The notes below the pieces were generated by a model that saw only the letters and a program-made list of their open reading frames with translations, ran no database searches and was not told where the DNA came from. 52,809 bases of DNA. Source: Pirellulales bacterium (lineage in GTDB: Bacteria > Planctomycetota > Planctomycetia > Pirellulales > JANQPP01). The position numbers were made by a program, and so were the translations under genes. The stretch's first letter is position 1; every line of letters starts with the position of its first letter. The DNA is taken from positions 1 to 52,809 of the forward strand of contig JANQPP010000140.1 of NCBI GenBank assembly GCA_028289405.1. The letters run 5' to 3'. This document shows, piece after piece, positions 23,626 to 32,720 of the stretch.

Positions 23626-24927
23626 GTGAGCGCGATTTTCATCGTTTTCGCGATTGGCGGACTGAACCTGGTTTTGGGGGTTGCCGCTTGGAGCTGGTTT
23701 CATCGGGATTTACATCCGTTAGTCACCGAAATGTCCGTCGATATCAAGGAGACTCAGGCGGAGTCCTCCGAAGAAGCCAAATCGCGTCGTCAGTCACCGA
23801 AACCCGAAATGGTCGTCGAGGCAAAATCCGCACTCACCGACGACGAGGTGGCCATACCCGAGCAGTGGCTAAAAGTCCTGAACGACGCGCAATTCTCGAA
23901 CTCGTTCGTGGAAGCGGCGATCGAGGTCCTGAAACTCGAGGTCGGCCGCTATCGCGAACAACTCGTCGATCTGGACACGGAATTACGGCGAATCACGGAT
24001 CAGCCAGAGTCGCCAGAATTTGAACAAATCGTGGCGAATATCAAGCAGGTCAACCAGGTCTGGTTGGAGATGCAACATGAAGCGACAGAGCATCTCACGG
24101 CCCGGTCGGGCAAACTCGGCGCGCTCGCCGACATCGCATCGATGTTGGAATCGACTCTGGTGGACCAGACCGCTCAGATCGAAACCACGCTGAACAATCT
24201 CGACCACTCCCTTGAAGACCGCGAGCCTTCAGCACGCTCTCGGCTAGTACTCAACGAGGTCGAGCGGTTGATCGATCTGGCCCATATACTGCGCGACCAA
24301 ATGCATGAATCCATGGTCGTGATTTTGGAGCGGGAACAACGCATCGCGGCCAGCGGCGAAGCGGGACAGGACCCGCAAACCGATCTGCCCAACCGCACCG
24401 GCATTGAATTGATCTTTCGCCAATGGTGGGACGACGATCCAGACCGCATTCGCCTAGCCAGCACGGCCCTGATAGACATCGACAACTCGAGCCACTTGAA
24501 CCAGCAGTTCGGCGCCCGAATCGCGGACTCCATGATCATTGCGTTAAGCCACGTTCTGCAAGATTCGGTGCGAAAGGAGCGAGGGTTCGATCGCATTGCA
24601 CGGTTCTCCGGCCAGCAGTTTCTCATCTTCCTGGGAGACACCGGCCCAAGAAACGCCATGGCGGGAATTGAACGCCTGCGGCAAACAGTCGAAGCCGCGA
24701 CGTTCGAAGTTGAGGATCATCGAATCCAGTTCACGGTGAGTTGCGCGGTCGCCGAAGTGCAGAGCCGGGATACGAGCTGGACGGTTTGCGACCGCTTGCG
24801 CGCGGCGATCCAGCATGCGAAAAAAGCGGACGGCAACCGTACCGTGCTCGACGAAGGAAATGGCCCTCAGGCTCTCCCGCCACCAGACTATTCCGTGGAA
24901 GAACGAATTGTCCGCGTTGCCACGTAG
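23626..24927 (+). CDS. Degenerate GGDEF-domain protein with membrane anchor and coiled coil
   Basis: The protein has 433 residues and begins with GTG 23626, preceded by GAGGGG. One N-terminal membrane helix (IFIVFAIGGLNLVLGVAAW) is followed by a long helical, probably coiled-coil region (about 75-240). A C-terminal GGDEF-fold domain starts at DPQTDLPNRTGIELIF. The first metal ligand is kept (TALIDIDN, D284), but the signature GG(D/E)EF is replaced by SGQQF (328-332). Catalysis of c-di-GMP is therefore unlikely, and a receptor or scaffold role is more probable. The downstream region holds the dispersed hairpin repeat. Confidence 0.85.
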   Translation: MSAIFIVFAIGGLNLVLGVAAWSWFHRDLHPLVTEMSVDIKETQAESSEEAKSRRQSPKPEMVVEAKSALTDDEVAIPEQWLKVLNDAQFSNSFVEAAIEVLKLEVGRYREQLVDLDTELRRITDQPESPEFEQIVANIKQVNQVWLEMQHEATEHLTARSGKLGALADIASMLESTLVDQTAQIETTLNNLDHSLEDREPSARSRLVLNEVERLIDLAHILRDQMHESMVVILEREQRIAASGEAGQDPQTDLPNRTGIELIFRQWWDDDPDRIRLASTALIDIDNSSHLNQQFGARIADSMIIALSHVLQDSVRKERGFDRIARFSGQQFLIFLGDTGPRNAMAGIERLRQTVEAATFEVEDHRIQFTVSCAVAEVQSRDTSWTVCDRLRAAIQHAKKADGNRTVLDEGNGPQALPPPDYSVEERIVRVAT

Positions 24928-24984
24928 AGTCAACAGAAGAGGCTTCGCGTACCGCTTCTTCCTATGTTTCCGCGCCGCGCTACC

Positions 24985-25135
24985 AGCCCGTTGAAAAACG
25001 CCTTCGTGACGTTTTTCAATCTCGCCAAGGGTCGCAGCGAAGCTGCTCGCGGCTCGCAAAATAACGACTTGCGTCGCCATTTTGGGCATCACTTCCTGTG
25101 ATGCCGCAGGCTGTTGCGCAAATCAACAGCCTGCT
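24985..25135 (+). repeat. Hairpin-rich dispersed repeat, complete copy
   Basis: This element of about 150 bases is shared with the inverted copy at 52685-52809, with roughly 13 mismatches and one gap over about 125 bases by eye. It folds into successive hairpins. TTGAAAAACG (24991-25000) pairs with CGTTTTTCAA (25010-25019), GGCATCAC (25085-25092) with GTGATGCC (25098-25105), and GGCTGTTG with CAACAGCC near 25109-25131; a small GCAGC/GCTGC stem lies between. The outer ends (CAGCCCGTTGA left, AGCAGGCTGTTGA on the opposite strand right) are imperfect terminal inverted repeats. It resembles a MITE or REP/BIME-type element. There is no open frame. Confidence 0.8.
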
Positions 25136-25166
25136 ACGGCGAATTTCGTCCACGGGCAGCCCGCGC

Positions 25167-25715
25167 TCATGTGGGCTCATTCACGACCAAGGAATAGCAG
25201 AGTACGTTCCAGGGCTCTCCCGGCTTCCAGTTGGGAAATTCCGAGTGACGACGAAGCACACCCTCGCGAGCGAAACCGCATTTTTCCAACACACGCCAAG
25301 AGGCCGTGTTCATTTCGTGGCATAGCGCGGCAAGCCGTACGACGTTCGTCCGCCGCGCGATCTCCACGATGGCCCGCAAGGACTCGGTCGCGAACCCGTT
25401 CCCCCACGCATCCTTCGCCAACACATATCCAGTCATAGCCCGATAGGGCGTCTCGAAGCTGAGCCCGGTGCTCCCCAGCAAACGGCCGCCCGCTCGCGAC
25501 TCGATAAGATACGGACCCACCGGCCCTCGCTGCCATTCCAGGTCACAAAAGGCGAGGAAGCCGCGAGTATCTTCCAGGGACTCGTGCCTCGGCCACGCCA
25601 GCCAACGAGTGACTTCCGGATCGTGCGCGTATCGGTCGTAAATCCGCTGTACATCGTTGGAGTGGGGTCGCCGCAGAATTAAGCGGTCGGTTTCCACTTG
25701 TTCGTGGTTCTTCAT
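25167..25715 (-). CDS. GNAT-family N-acetyltransferase (RimJ/RimL type)
   Basis: The protein has 182 residues. The Acetyltransf_3 pattern is complete: an opening VETDRLILRRPHSNDVQRIY, a central substrate strand GGRLLGSTGLSFETPYRAMT, motif A YVLAKDAWGNGFATESLRAI (acetyl-CoA pyrophosphate loop), and the motif B region RLAALCHEMNTASWRVLEKC then GFAREGVLRRH. This group acetylates protein N-termini (ribosomal S5, S18, L12) or small amines; the substrate here is not readable. The start is ATG 25715. It lies downstream of the hairpin repeat and alone on its strand. Confidence 0.93.
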   Translation of the reverse strand: MKNHEQVETDRLILRRPHSNDVQRIYDRYAHDPEVTRWLAWPRHESLEDTRGFLAFCDLEWQRGPVGPYLIESRAGGRLLGSTGLSFETPYRAMTGYVLAKDAWGNGFATESLRAIVEIARRTNVVRLAALCHEMNTASWRVLEKCGFAREGVLRRHSEFPNWKPGEPWNVLCYSLVVNEPT

Positions 25716-26860
25716 GTCTTAGGAAATGACTAGGGCAATGATGATGCGCGATGCGGTTTGCACCAGGCAAAGGGGTGAGCCAATTTGGCATTTCCTGGAG
25801 ACACGAAACAGAGCGCAACGGTTCCATGAAAAGTCCAAGGACATGACTGGGCAAACACGCCCTTAACGGTCGATCCCCTTTTTCTTCCGAACACTGCCGA
25901 AAAAGTTTCTTTGGTGAGCCGGCCAAGTATAATGCATCGAGGCGGTAGCCAGGGGGATTGGCGTTGGAAGCCGGACGGATACTGCTCAAACTTGGAAAGA
26001 AATTCCCGCCTTCAACTACACTGAGAAGCCTACATTTCTGCCGGAGCTTCACTCACCGCGAATCGGCCCATCGTTCGAATGTCCTGCGTCTCGGGCGCGA
26101 AGGATGGTCTGTCGTTTCAGTGGTGATTGCGACCGCCAGATTCTAGTCGCGCAGATTCGCGGGAATTTTCTTGCCATCGGGGGAACGAGCAGAGATCCGC
26201 TCAGTGCGGATCAGCATGCAAGGCTGGCCACATGGGGGCCTCTAACGCGCCAAAATTTTTTGGCAGTGCGGAATGGCCAGGGGCAAGGCAACCATTCTGC
26301 CACATGTCGTTAGAGGCCCCGCGGGCCAGTGTGTTGAGGTGGCACACTGCATTTCATTGCCTCCATTTGGCTGCACGCCGCATACCAATTGTCACGCGAG
26401 TTCTTGCGAATTTCGCGGGTTGATCTGTAAGCTGATTGATGAATTGGTTTTGCGTCAGCAGTGGCTCTTGTCCCAAGTTGAGACCGCTTGCGCAGTCCCC
26501 CTAATGCGACACGCTTTATTGAATGAATTTGCCTCAGTTGGTGGATTTTGCTCCGCGACGTGTGCCGGTCGGCGAATCGCACGCCGATTGTCTCTTGTTG
26601 AGACGTCTTATCGATTCGTGTGGCCACGATGGCTCGGGTTGAGTCGCGTTGCATCAATACAAAGTGTTTCCCTTCGTTTATTTACTAGAAGTGGGTGGCC
26701 AAACCGTTGAATCGTGACCACTCGGATTTCCCTTCTTGGAGTGCGTCTCAAATCGAGACAGACCGCCACTTGCCTGGGATTGCGGGTAGGCTGCGTGTTG
26801 TCGGCAAAAAATCGTGTGTCCGAAGACGGTACATGCGAGCGGCACGTTAGGAGATTCCGT
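25716..26860. other. Gene-free region of about 1.1 kb with structured DNA
   Basis: No open frame here has credible composition, ribosome site or family resemblance on either strand. It contains three adjoining inverted repeats (26194-26349, listed separately). It also has a TATAAT at 25928-25933 with only a weak -35 (TTTCTT, 16 bases upstream), and scattered GTTGAGAC-like words between 26470 and 26760. It separates the minus-strand acetyltransferase from the plus-strand lipid kinase. It could hold a non-coding RNA, a long leader, or the remains of an element. Confidence 0.5.
26194..26349. repeat. Three consecutive inverted repeats in the gene-free region
   Basis: GATCCGC (26194-26200) pairs with GCGGATC (26206-26212) around five bases. 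GGGGCCTCTAACG (26235-26247) pairs exactly with CGTTAGAGGCCCC (26308-26320), and inside it TGGCAG...GGAATGG can pair with CCATTCTGCCA. CAGTGTG (26327-26333) pairs with CACACTG (26343-26349). A 13-base perfect stem with an inner stem is unlikely to be chance. No T-run follows, so these are not intrinsic terminators. Confidence 0.6.
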
Positions 26861-27769
26861 TTGACGCGCAAGCATGTCCTCGTCGTGGCCAACCCCAAGT
26901 CGGGTAATCGCCCCAGTTTTCCGCTCGTGAAACGATTGCTGAATCACCTTCGCGACGCGGGGTTCCCAGCGGAAACCGTCGAATTGCCGGCATACGCGGA
27001 AAGAAGAGAAGAGCTTTCCGCCGCGGGTACGCTTCACGCCGTGGTGTGTGCCGGCGGCGACGGCACGGTGGCTGCCGTGGCTAACCGATCTTCTCCTGAG
27101 ACTTCCCTCGCCGTGTTTCCCTTGGGAACGGAAAACCTGTTGGCAAAGCAGTTGGGGATTTCGCGGAACCCCTTAAAGGTCGCGGAAATGGTGAAACACG
27201 GAACCACCGTGCGGTTTGACGCGGGATTGGCGAACGGGCGGCTTTTCATCCAACATCTCGGCTGTGGTTTCGATGCCGAAGTCGTGCGTCGCATGGAGCA
27301 GTGGCGGAAAGGACATATCGAGCGCTGGTCCTACTTCAAACCAATCTGGGAAGCGATGCGTAATTACCCATATCCAGAGATACGAATTCAAATCGAGGAA
27401 GGCGACGCCCTAACCACCGAGGGCCTTCATGCCCGGTGGGTTTTCGTGTTCAATTTTCCCCGGTATGCTGCGGGCATTCGGCCCGTTCCGGGTGCTCGGC
27501 CAGACGATGGTCTGCTGGACCTTTGCCTGCTGAGAGGCGGCGACCAATGGTCCAGCGCTAGATATGCCACCTGTTTTTACTTCGGTTGGCAGGCGCGGCT
27601 CGCGGATTACGCGGTTCATCGCGTGAAGCGTCTGCGTTTGGAAGGCGAGGGCCAGGTGCCGTTTCAGTGCGACGGGGATGGCGCCGGTTTTCTCCCCGTG
27701 GAAATTTCCGTTGCCCCTCGGCGTCTATGTTTTTTTGTGCCCCCTGCTTACGGTGGCGCGAAACCCTGA
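26861..27769 (+). CDS. Diacylglycerol/lipid kinase family protein (DAGK catalytic domain)
   Basis: The protein has 302 residues. The start is TTG 26861: it has TAGGAG 8 bases upstream and the catalytic domain begins at once (KHVLVVANPKSGNR). The extension to 26714 has no family character. The nucleotide-binding motif VVCAGGDGTVAAVANR, the following LAVFPLGTENLLAKQLGI (normally PLGTGNDFAR-like, here with Glu) and FIQHLGCGFDAEVVRRM identify the YegS/DgkB-type lipid kinase fold. It phosphorylates diacylglycerol or a related lipid at the membrane surface. It is followed after 35 bases by kdsA on the same strand; both have TTG starts with strong ribosome sites, so they likely form an operon. Confidence 0.9.
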   Translation: MTRKHVLVVANPKSGNRPSFPLVKRLLNHLRDAGFPAETVELPAYAERREELSAAGTLHAVVCAGGDGTVAAVANRSSPETSLAVFPLGTENLLAKQLGISRNPLKVAEMVKHGTTVRFDAGLANGRLFIQHLGCGFDAEVVRRMEQWRKGHIERWSYFKPIWEAMRNYPYPEIRIQIEEGDALTTEGLHARWVFVFNFPRYAAGIRPVPGARPDDGLLDLCLLRGGDQWSSARYATCFYFGWQARLADYAVHRVKRLRLEGEGQVPFQCDGDGAGFLPVEISVAPRRLCFFVPPAYGGAKP

Positions 27770-27804
27770 CCACTGAAGAATTCTCGGTTTGAAGGAGTGC
27801 CAGC

Positions 27805-28647
27805 TTGCCGGAAAATCCCGTGGCGATTGGCCCTTATTCCTGTGGCCGCGGCCAACCGCTGTTGGTCATCGCGGGCCCCTGCGTCTTGCAGTCCGAGGAT
27901 TTGACGCTGGAAATCGCCACGCGGCTCCATGAGATAGGAAAACGGCTGGGTGTTCCACTGGTATTCAAAGCCTCGTTCGACAAAGCGAATCGCACGAGCG
28001 GTTCATCCTGGCGTGGCTTGGGCATCCAAGAGGGCCTGAAACAACTGGCCAAAGTGAATGAAGTTACGGGATTGCCCGTGACCACGGACATCCATGAGAG
28101 CCATCAGGCGGCACCCGTGGCGGAAGTTTGTGACGTACTGCAAATTCCGGCGTTCCTCGCGCGGCAGACGGATCTGCTCTTGGCGGCGGCAAGCACGGGA
28201 CGCGTCGTGCATGTCAAGAAGGGACAATTCATGGCCCCGGCGGATATGCACTACGTCGTGGCCAAGCTGGAGGGGGCGGGCTGCCAGCGAATATTGCTTT
28301 GCGAACGCGGAACTTTTTTCGGCTACGGGCGGCTAGTGAATGACATGTCCGCCTTGATCACCCTCCGGGAAACCGGGGCTCCCGTGGTGTTTGACGCCAC
28401 CCACAGCGTGCAGCAACCGGGCAGCCAGGGCAGCTCCACCGGGGGGAACCGCGCGTTGGTGGAACCGCTGGCCCGCGCCGCCGTGGCGGTTGGCGTGGAC
28501 GCCCTGTTTTTCGAAACGCATCCCCGTCCTGACGAATCACCAAGCGACGGGCCGAACATGGTCCCCTTGGACCAATTCGAAGGTCTTCTTTCTCGTATGC
28601 TGGCGATCCGCGCCACCATGCAGCAGTTCACCCTGCCGAGCAGTTAA
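27805..28647 (+). CDS. kdsA: 3-deoxy-8-phosphooctulonate synthase (KDO-8-P synthase)
   Basis: The protein has 280 residues, the normal KdsA length. TTG 27805 has AAGGAG 8 bases upstream. The signature residues are present: [111 protein letters not shown] and [11 protein letters not shown]. It condenses arabinose-5-phosphate and PEP in the cytoplasm to make KDO-8-P for lipopolysaccharide, showing a Gram-negative type outer membrane. Its stop is one base before the next gene's ATG. Confidence 0.97.
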   Translation: MPENPVAIGPYSCGRGQPLLVIAGPCVLQSEDLTLEIATRLHEIGKRLGVPLVFKASFDKANRTSGSSWRGLGIQEGLKQLAKVNEVTGLPVTTDIHESHQAAPVAEVCDVLQIPAFLARQTDLLLAAASTGRVVHVKKGQFMAPADMHYVVAKLEGAGCQRILLCERGTFFGYGRLVNDMSALITLRETGAPVVFDATHSVQQPGSQGSSTGGNRALVEPLARAAVAVGVDALFFETHPRPDESPSDGPNMVPLDQFEGLLSRMLAIRATMQQFTLPSS

Positions 28648-28648
28648 C

Positions 28649-30661
28649 ATGTGCTTTTCACGACCATTGCCGCAACCGTCCACATTCCACGGCAAGCATC
28701 AGCATTCGCTCTCTTTATCTTCCGATCCACTTCGGGCCATCCCGAAGACGCTCCCCGTGCTGCTAACCATCGCCGCGTTCGGGCTGTCTGGCTGCGAGGG
28801 AACCAATCGGAGTTCTCCTCCCCGTCGCGCGGTTCAACGACAAGCACCGGGGGGAGGGGACATCCTCTTCCAGAACGTGGCCACGAACCTCAACAATCTC
28901 GACAGCTACATCAACACCAACGTCAACGAACCGGTCGCCGTACTGCACGCGGCCCACACCAGCGACGAGCAGCCGGTGATGGCCACGCTGATCGCGGATC
29001 CGGATTCACCCGCCCAACAGTTCAATTATCTTGTCGTCCCTAGCCGCAATAGCCAGTTCATCAAGAACGATATCCGCGCTGGCGACATACTGCGTTTTTT
29101 CATCACGCGGGACGAATTCGGCAAAGCGACCTACCAAGAGTTCACGGTCTTCGAGGTCGTGAACGATTACACGCTGCGGCTCGGGCAGGCGCTCTCCTTT
29201 CCGATTTACACGGCCACGCGTGCGGAGATCTGGCGGCGCCAGAGCCAGCAGTTGGAACGGATTGTCCAAACCCTCCGCGACTGGATCCGCACCGGCGAGC
29301 CGGCCTTTGGATGGGAACCGAGTCCCGAACTCAACGCGCTGGACCAGATCGTGGACCGGCTCAATCAGTGGATTCGCCGCGAATCCGCGCCAAACGATTG
29401 GACCCAACCCGCCTTGCTCGACACGCTCGATGCATCACAGCGAGACTTACCCCAAGTGCAGCGGCTCAACGAACTCTCCTTCGATCGACAAGACGTACGG
29501 GGCATGCAGGAAGCGGTCTGGCTACGAGACACGGCCCGGGTGGCGCGCCGCGATGCCATCGAAGACGTGCCCATCGCCGTGGAACTTTTCGATTGGACCG
29601 TGCGAAATCTACAACTGGAAACAAAAAAGTCGCTGGAGGGCGTGCTTTACGACCCATGGAAAATCCTGCTCTACGGGCGTGGCACAGCGGAGCAGCGGGC
29701 GTGGGTTTTCATGCTGCTGGCCCGCCAATTGGGGCTGGACGTGGTACGTCTCCAGCCCGCAAATGCACCGGAACCGGGCGCCATGACTCCCTGCCTCACG
29801 GCGCTCTTCAGCGGCGGTGAACTATATCTGTTCGATTGTGCGTTAGGCTTGCCGCTCCCCTCCGCCGATGGCCAAGGGGTGGGCACGTTGGCCGAATTGG
29901 CCGCCAGCGAAGAGGGCGTCTCTCTGTTGGATCTGGACGAGGAGCGGAAATATCCGTATCGCGCGGAGCATTTCCAGGAGATGGCCGCGTTCGTGGAGGC
30001 CTCTCCCACGTACATCGCGAAACGTTCCGCGATGATTGAACAAAAACTGGTCGGCTCGGAAAGCATGGTACTCACGGTGCCGGCGGACAAACTTGCCGAG
30101 CGGCTGAAAGAAGTCGAGCAGATTTCCGAAGTCTCCGTCTGGCCTTTTTCCTATGAATTGCTCGAACAGCAATCTCGGATGGAACGTGAACAACGCCGCG
30201 TGGCGTCGGCGAGATACCAATTCTTCGCCGGTTCGCCGCTGCTCTACAAAGGTCGATTACTCTACCTCAAAGGACAAGTCGACGAGGAAGAAGGGGCCAT
30301 GGACCTGCTGCTCCGTTGCCGTCCTTCGAATGAGCGGATCGAAGCGGCCCGTATCCTCCCCAGCCAGAAGAATATCTTGCTCGGCGTGAAAGAATACGCC
30401 TCCTATTGGCTCGGAATCATGACTTACGACAAGCAGGATTATGAGGTGGCGGTCGATTGGTTTTTGGACCGCACCATCAAACTGTGGGACGAGGGGACCT
30501 GGAAACACGGCGCGACGTACAACCTGGCCCGCACCTACGAGGCTCAGGGGGAATTTGAAAAGGCCCGCGAATTCTACACGGCCACGCCCGACTCTCCCCA
30601 ACACTACGGCAATTCGCTCCGCGCCAGCCGCCTGCCCGCAGCCGAAACCACCGACCCGTAA
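28649..30661 (+). CDS. Large lipoprotein, conserved hypothetical
   Basis: The protein has 670 residues. ATG 28649 lies one base after the kdsA stop, so translation is probably coupled; longer frames inside kdsA are rejected. The N-terminus is a long signal with lipobox FGLSGC (Cys49). The mature part is mostly helical. A middle segment (PWKILLYGRGTAEQRAWVFM, ARQLGLDVVRLQP, MTPCLTALFSGGELYLFDCA) resembles a transglutaminase-like fold without an obvious Cys-His-Asp triad. The C-terminal 100 residues look like tetratricopeptide repeats (YASYWLGIMTYDKQDYEVAV, HGATYNLARTYEAQGEFEKA). It is probably an envelope protein; I cannot name the family. Confidence 0.8.
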   Translation: MCFSRPLPQPSTFHGKHQHSLSLSSDPLRAIPKTLPVLLTIAAFGLSGCEGTNRSSPPRRAVQRQAPGGGDILFQNVATNLNNLDSYINTNVNEPVAVLHAAHTSDEQPVMATLIADPDSPAQQFNYLVVPSRNSQFIKNDIRAGDILRFFITRDEFGKATYQEFTVFEVVNDYTLRLGQALSFPIYTATRAEIWRRQSQQLERIVQTLRDWIRTGEPAFGWEPSPELNALDQIVDRLNQWIRRESAPNDWTQPALLDTLDASQRDLPQVQRLNELSFDRQDVRGMQEAVWLRDTARVARRDAIEDVPIAVELFDWTVRNLQLETKKSLEGVLYDPWKILLYGRGTAEQRAWVFMLLARQLGLDVVRLQPANAPEPGAMTPCLTALFSGGELYLFDCALGLPLPSADGQGVGTLAELAASEEGVSLLDLDEERKYPYRAEHFQEMAAFVEASPTYIAKRSAMIEQKLVGSESMVLTVPADKLAERLKEVEQISEVSVWPFSYELLEQQSRMEREQRRVASARYQFFAGSPLLYKGRLLYLKGQVDEEEGAMDLLLRCRPSNERIEAARILPSQKNILLGVKEYASYWLGIMTYDKQDYEVAVDWFLDRTIKLWDEGTWKHGATYNLARTYEAQGEFEKAREFYTATPDSPQHYGNSLRASRLPAAETTDP

Positions 30662-30698
30662 ACGCACTCGGTTGAATGCGGGCGCTATTCCGCCTGCG

Positions 30699-31487
30699 TT
30701 ACGCCCCGCCGCCTGTCTTCCCGCGGAGCCAAGCCCAAGTCAGCCCCAGCAGTTCGTACCCGGCTTCGCGGGCATGCCACCAGCCGGTCGCTCCGGGAAA
30801 GAAATCGCTGGGCCACCAGGGACCTTCCCGCGCCACGTGCCCCGTCGGCGCGGCAATCGGCCGTAATCCGGTATGCTCGAACAGCGCCATCGCCCGCCGC
30901 ATGTGCGTGGCGGAGGTCACCAAGATAAACGGCTCCGTGCCGACGATCTCGGCCACCTCCTTGGCTTGCTGTTCGGTATCGCGCGAAGCGGTTTCCAGCA
31001 GCATCGCCTCCTGTGGCACACCGAGCGCGGCGGCCACTTGGGCCATCGTATCGGCCACCGGTTTGGGCGGGTCGGTGAACCCCGTTCCGCCGCTGAGCAG
31101 GAGCTGGCTCTCCGGCAGTTGCCGCCAAAGCATGATCCCCTCCACCAGTCGCACCAGGGAATGCGGCGCGATTTGGCTGCTCAAAGGGAGCCCCGCGTCC
31201 AAGCTGTGCCCGCCTCCCAGCACCACGACCCACTTCGGCGCGGCGTTCTCGTCGAACTTGGCCACGTCCAGCGGCGGGTAGTGCCGTTCCAGCTTGTACA
31301 GCACTTCGTCTGGCACTTCTTCCCAACCGAGCGTGACGAACAAGATCCCCGCCAGCGTGACCAGCACTTTCCCCAACCGCTGCCGCTTGGAAAACCACAG
31401 CAGCAGAATTCCCACCACCAGCAGTTCCCACATCAAAGCGGGCGGCAATAACATGCCGCCGATCATCTTCTTCGCCACGAATCCCAT
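30699..31487 (-). CDS. YdcF/ElyC-like DUF218 membrane protein
   Basis: The protein has 262 residues. ATG 31487 (or GTG 31490) has GGGAG a few bases upstream; an in-frame ATG at 31568 adds 27 doubtful residues. Two N-terminal membrane helices (MLLPPALMWELLVVGILLLW, VLVTLAGILFVTLGW) precede a DUF218 domain: WVVVLGGGHSLDAG, SQLLLSGGTGF, LETASRDTEQQAKEVAEIVG, ILVTSATHMRRAMALFE and a C-terminal DFFPGATGWWHAREAGYELL. This is the SanA/ElyC/YdcF family, linked to envelope integrity and undecaprenyl-linked polysaccharide. The reaction is not established. It converges on the lipoprotein gene. Confidence 0.9.
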   Translation of the reverse strand: MGFVAKKMIGGMLLPPALMWELLVVGILLLWFSKRQRLGKVLVTLAGILFVTLGWEEVPDEVLYKLERHYPPLDVAKFDENAAPKWVVVLGGGHSLDAGLPLSSQIAPHSLVRLVEGIMLWRQLPESQLLLSGGTGFTDPPKPVADTMAQVAAALGVPQEAMLLETASRDTEQQAKEVAEIVGTEPFILVTSATHMRRAMALFEHTGLRPIAAPTGHVAREGPWWPSDFFPGATGWWHAREAGYELLGLTWAWLRGKTGGGA

Positions 31488-31646
31488 CACGACTCCCAAA
31501 CTTGAAGATCCGTATTCGCGCGGAATCTCACACGCCTTGCATTTTTCCCGCAGCGCCACATACTCCATACTCGATGGCCGCCGCGCGGCACGCCATCACG
31601 TTTTCTTAATACACCGACGACACATATCACCACGGACCCAACCGAC

Positions 31647-32705
31647 ATGGACGATACGGCCCTCGAATTTCTCCGTAATATTCTGGAAACCCCCAGCCCG
31701 TCCGGCTACGAACAGCCCGTGCAAAACATCGTGCGGGACTACGTGGCCGACTTCGCAGACGAAGTCACCACCGATCTGCACGGCAACGTGATCGTGGCCC
31801 GCAACCCGAAAGCGGACCTGCGGGTGATGTTCGCCGGGCACTGCGACCAAATCGGTTTCGTGGTGCAGTATATCGACGACAACGGCTTTTTGTACGTCCT
31901 CCCCGTGGGCGGCTGGGACCCGATTGTCCTCGTCGGGCAGGAACTGACCGTGTGGACCTCCAGCGGTCCACTGCCGGGAATCAGTGCCCGCAAGCCGATT
32001 CATCTGCTCAAAGAGGAAGAGCGGAAGCAAGTCCCCAAACTCAAGGAACTGTGGGTCGATATCGGCGTGAAGGACAAGGCTCAGGCCCAAGAACTGGTCC
32101 GCGTGGGGGACCCGGTCACGCTCAAGCTGGGCCTGCAAACCATGCACAACGACCTGGCCTACGCCCCCGGCATGGACGACAAGACCGGCCTGTGGGTCGT
32201 CATCGAAGCGCTGCGGCGGACCAAGCCCAAGAAGCTGTCTTGCGGCGTGTTCGCCGTCTCCACCGTGCAAGAAGAGGTGGGCCTGCGCGGCGCGCGGACG
32301 AGTGCTTACGGCGTCGATCCGCAGGTCGGCATCGCGGTGGACGTGACGCACGCCACCGACTGCCCCACCATCGACAAGACCAGCGAAGGGGACGTCGCCC
32401 TCGGCAAGGGGCCGGTCGTCTATCGCGGGCCGAACATGAACCCCGTGGTGGTGGAGAAACTCTTGGCAACCGCGAGCGCGGGCAGCATTCCCTATCAGCT
32501 CGCCGCCGATGGCCGCCCTACCGGCACGGATGCCAACGCCATTCAAATCAGCCGGCAAGGCGTGGCCACCGGCCTGGTGAGCATCCCCAACCGCTACATG
32601 CACAGCCCAGTGGAACTGATCTCGCTCGCCGACCTCGACCACGCCGCCGATCTGCTAGCCGGGTTTGTGTTGAGGCTATCCGGTGGGGAAAGCTTTGTGC
32701 CGTGA
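31647..32705 (+). CDS. M42-family metallo-aminopeptidase (FrvX/glutamyl aminopeptidase-like)
   Basis: The protein has 352 residues, typical of M42. Zinc ligands and catalytic residues appear in order: FAGHCDQIGFVV (His, with Asp), APGMDDKTGL (bridging Asp), STVQEEVGLRGARTSAYG (catalytic Glu and ligand Glu), IAVDVTHATD (Asp) and IPNRYMHSPVELI (His). The usual first motif is AHMDEIG; here it is GHCDQIG, with the His and Asp kept. It cleaves N-terminal residues from peptides in the cytoplasm as a large tetrahedral complex in known members. The start is ATG 31647. No operon partner is obvious. Confidence 0.94.
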   Translation: MDDTALEFLRNILETPSPSGYEQPVQNIVRDYVADFADEVTTDLHGNVIVARNPKADLRVMFAGHCDQIGFVVQYIDDNGFLYVLPVGGWDPIVLVGQELTVWTSSGPLPGISARKPIHLLKEEERKQVPKLKELWVDIGVKDKAQAQELVRVGDPVTLKLGLQTMHNDLAYAPGMDDKTGLWVVIEALRRTKPKKLSCGVFAVSTVQEEVGLRGARTSAYGVDPQVGIAVDVTHATDCPTIDKTSEGDVALGKGPVVYRGPNMNPVVVEKLLATASAGSIPYQLAADGRPTGTDANAIQISRQGVATGLVSIPNRYMHSPVELISLADLDHAADLLAGFVLRLSGGESFVP

Positions 32706-32720
32706 GGGGGATCTTATTTT

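Noticed and set aside
25543..26052. Open frame of 169 residues extending out of the acetyltransferase gene
   Set aside because: It overlaps the GNAT gene in another frame and shows no domain, signal or ribosome site.
26127..26710. Short plus-strand frames in the gene-free region
   Set aside because: They have no ribosome site, no recognisable family and poor composition, and they run through perfect inverted repeats. The region is better described as non-coding.
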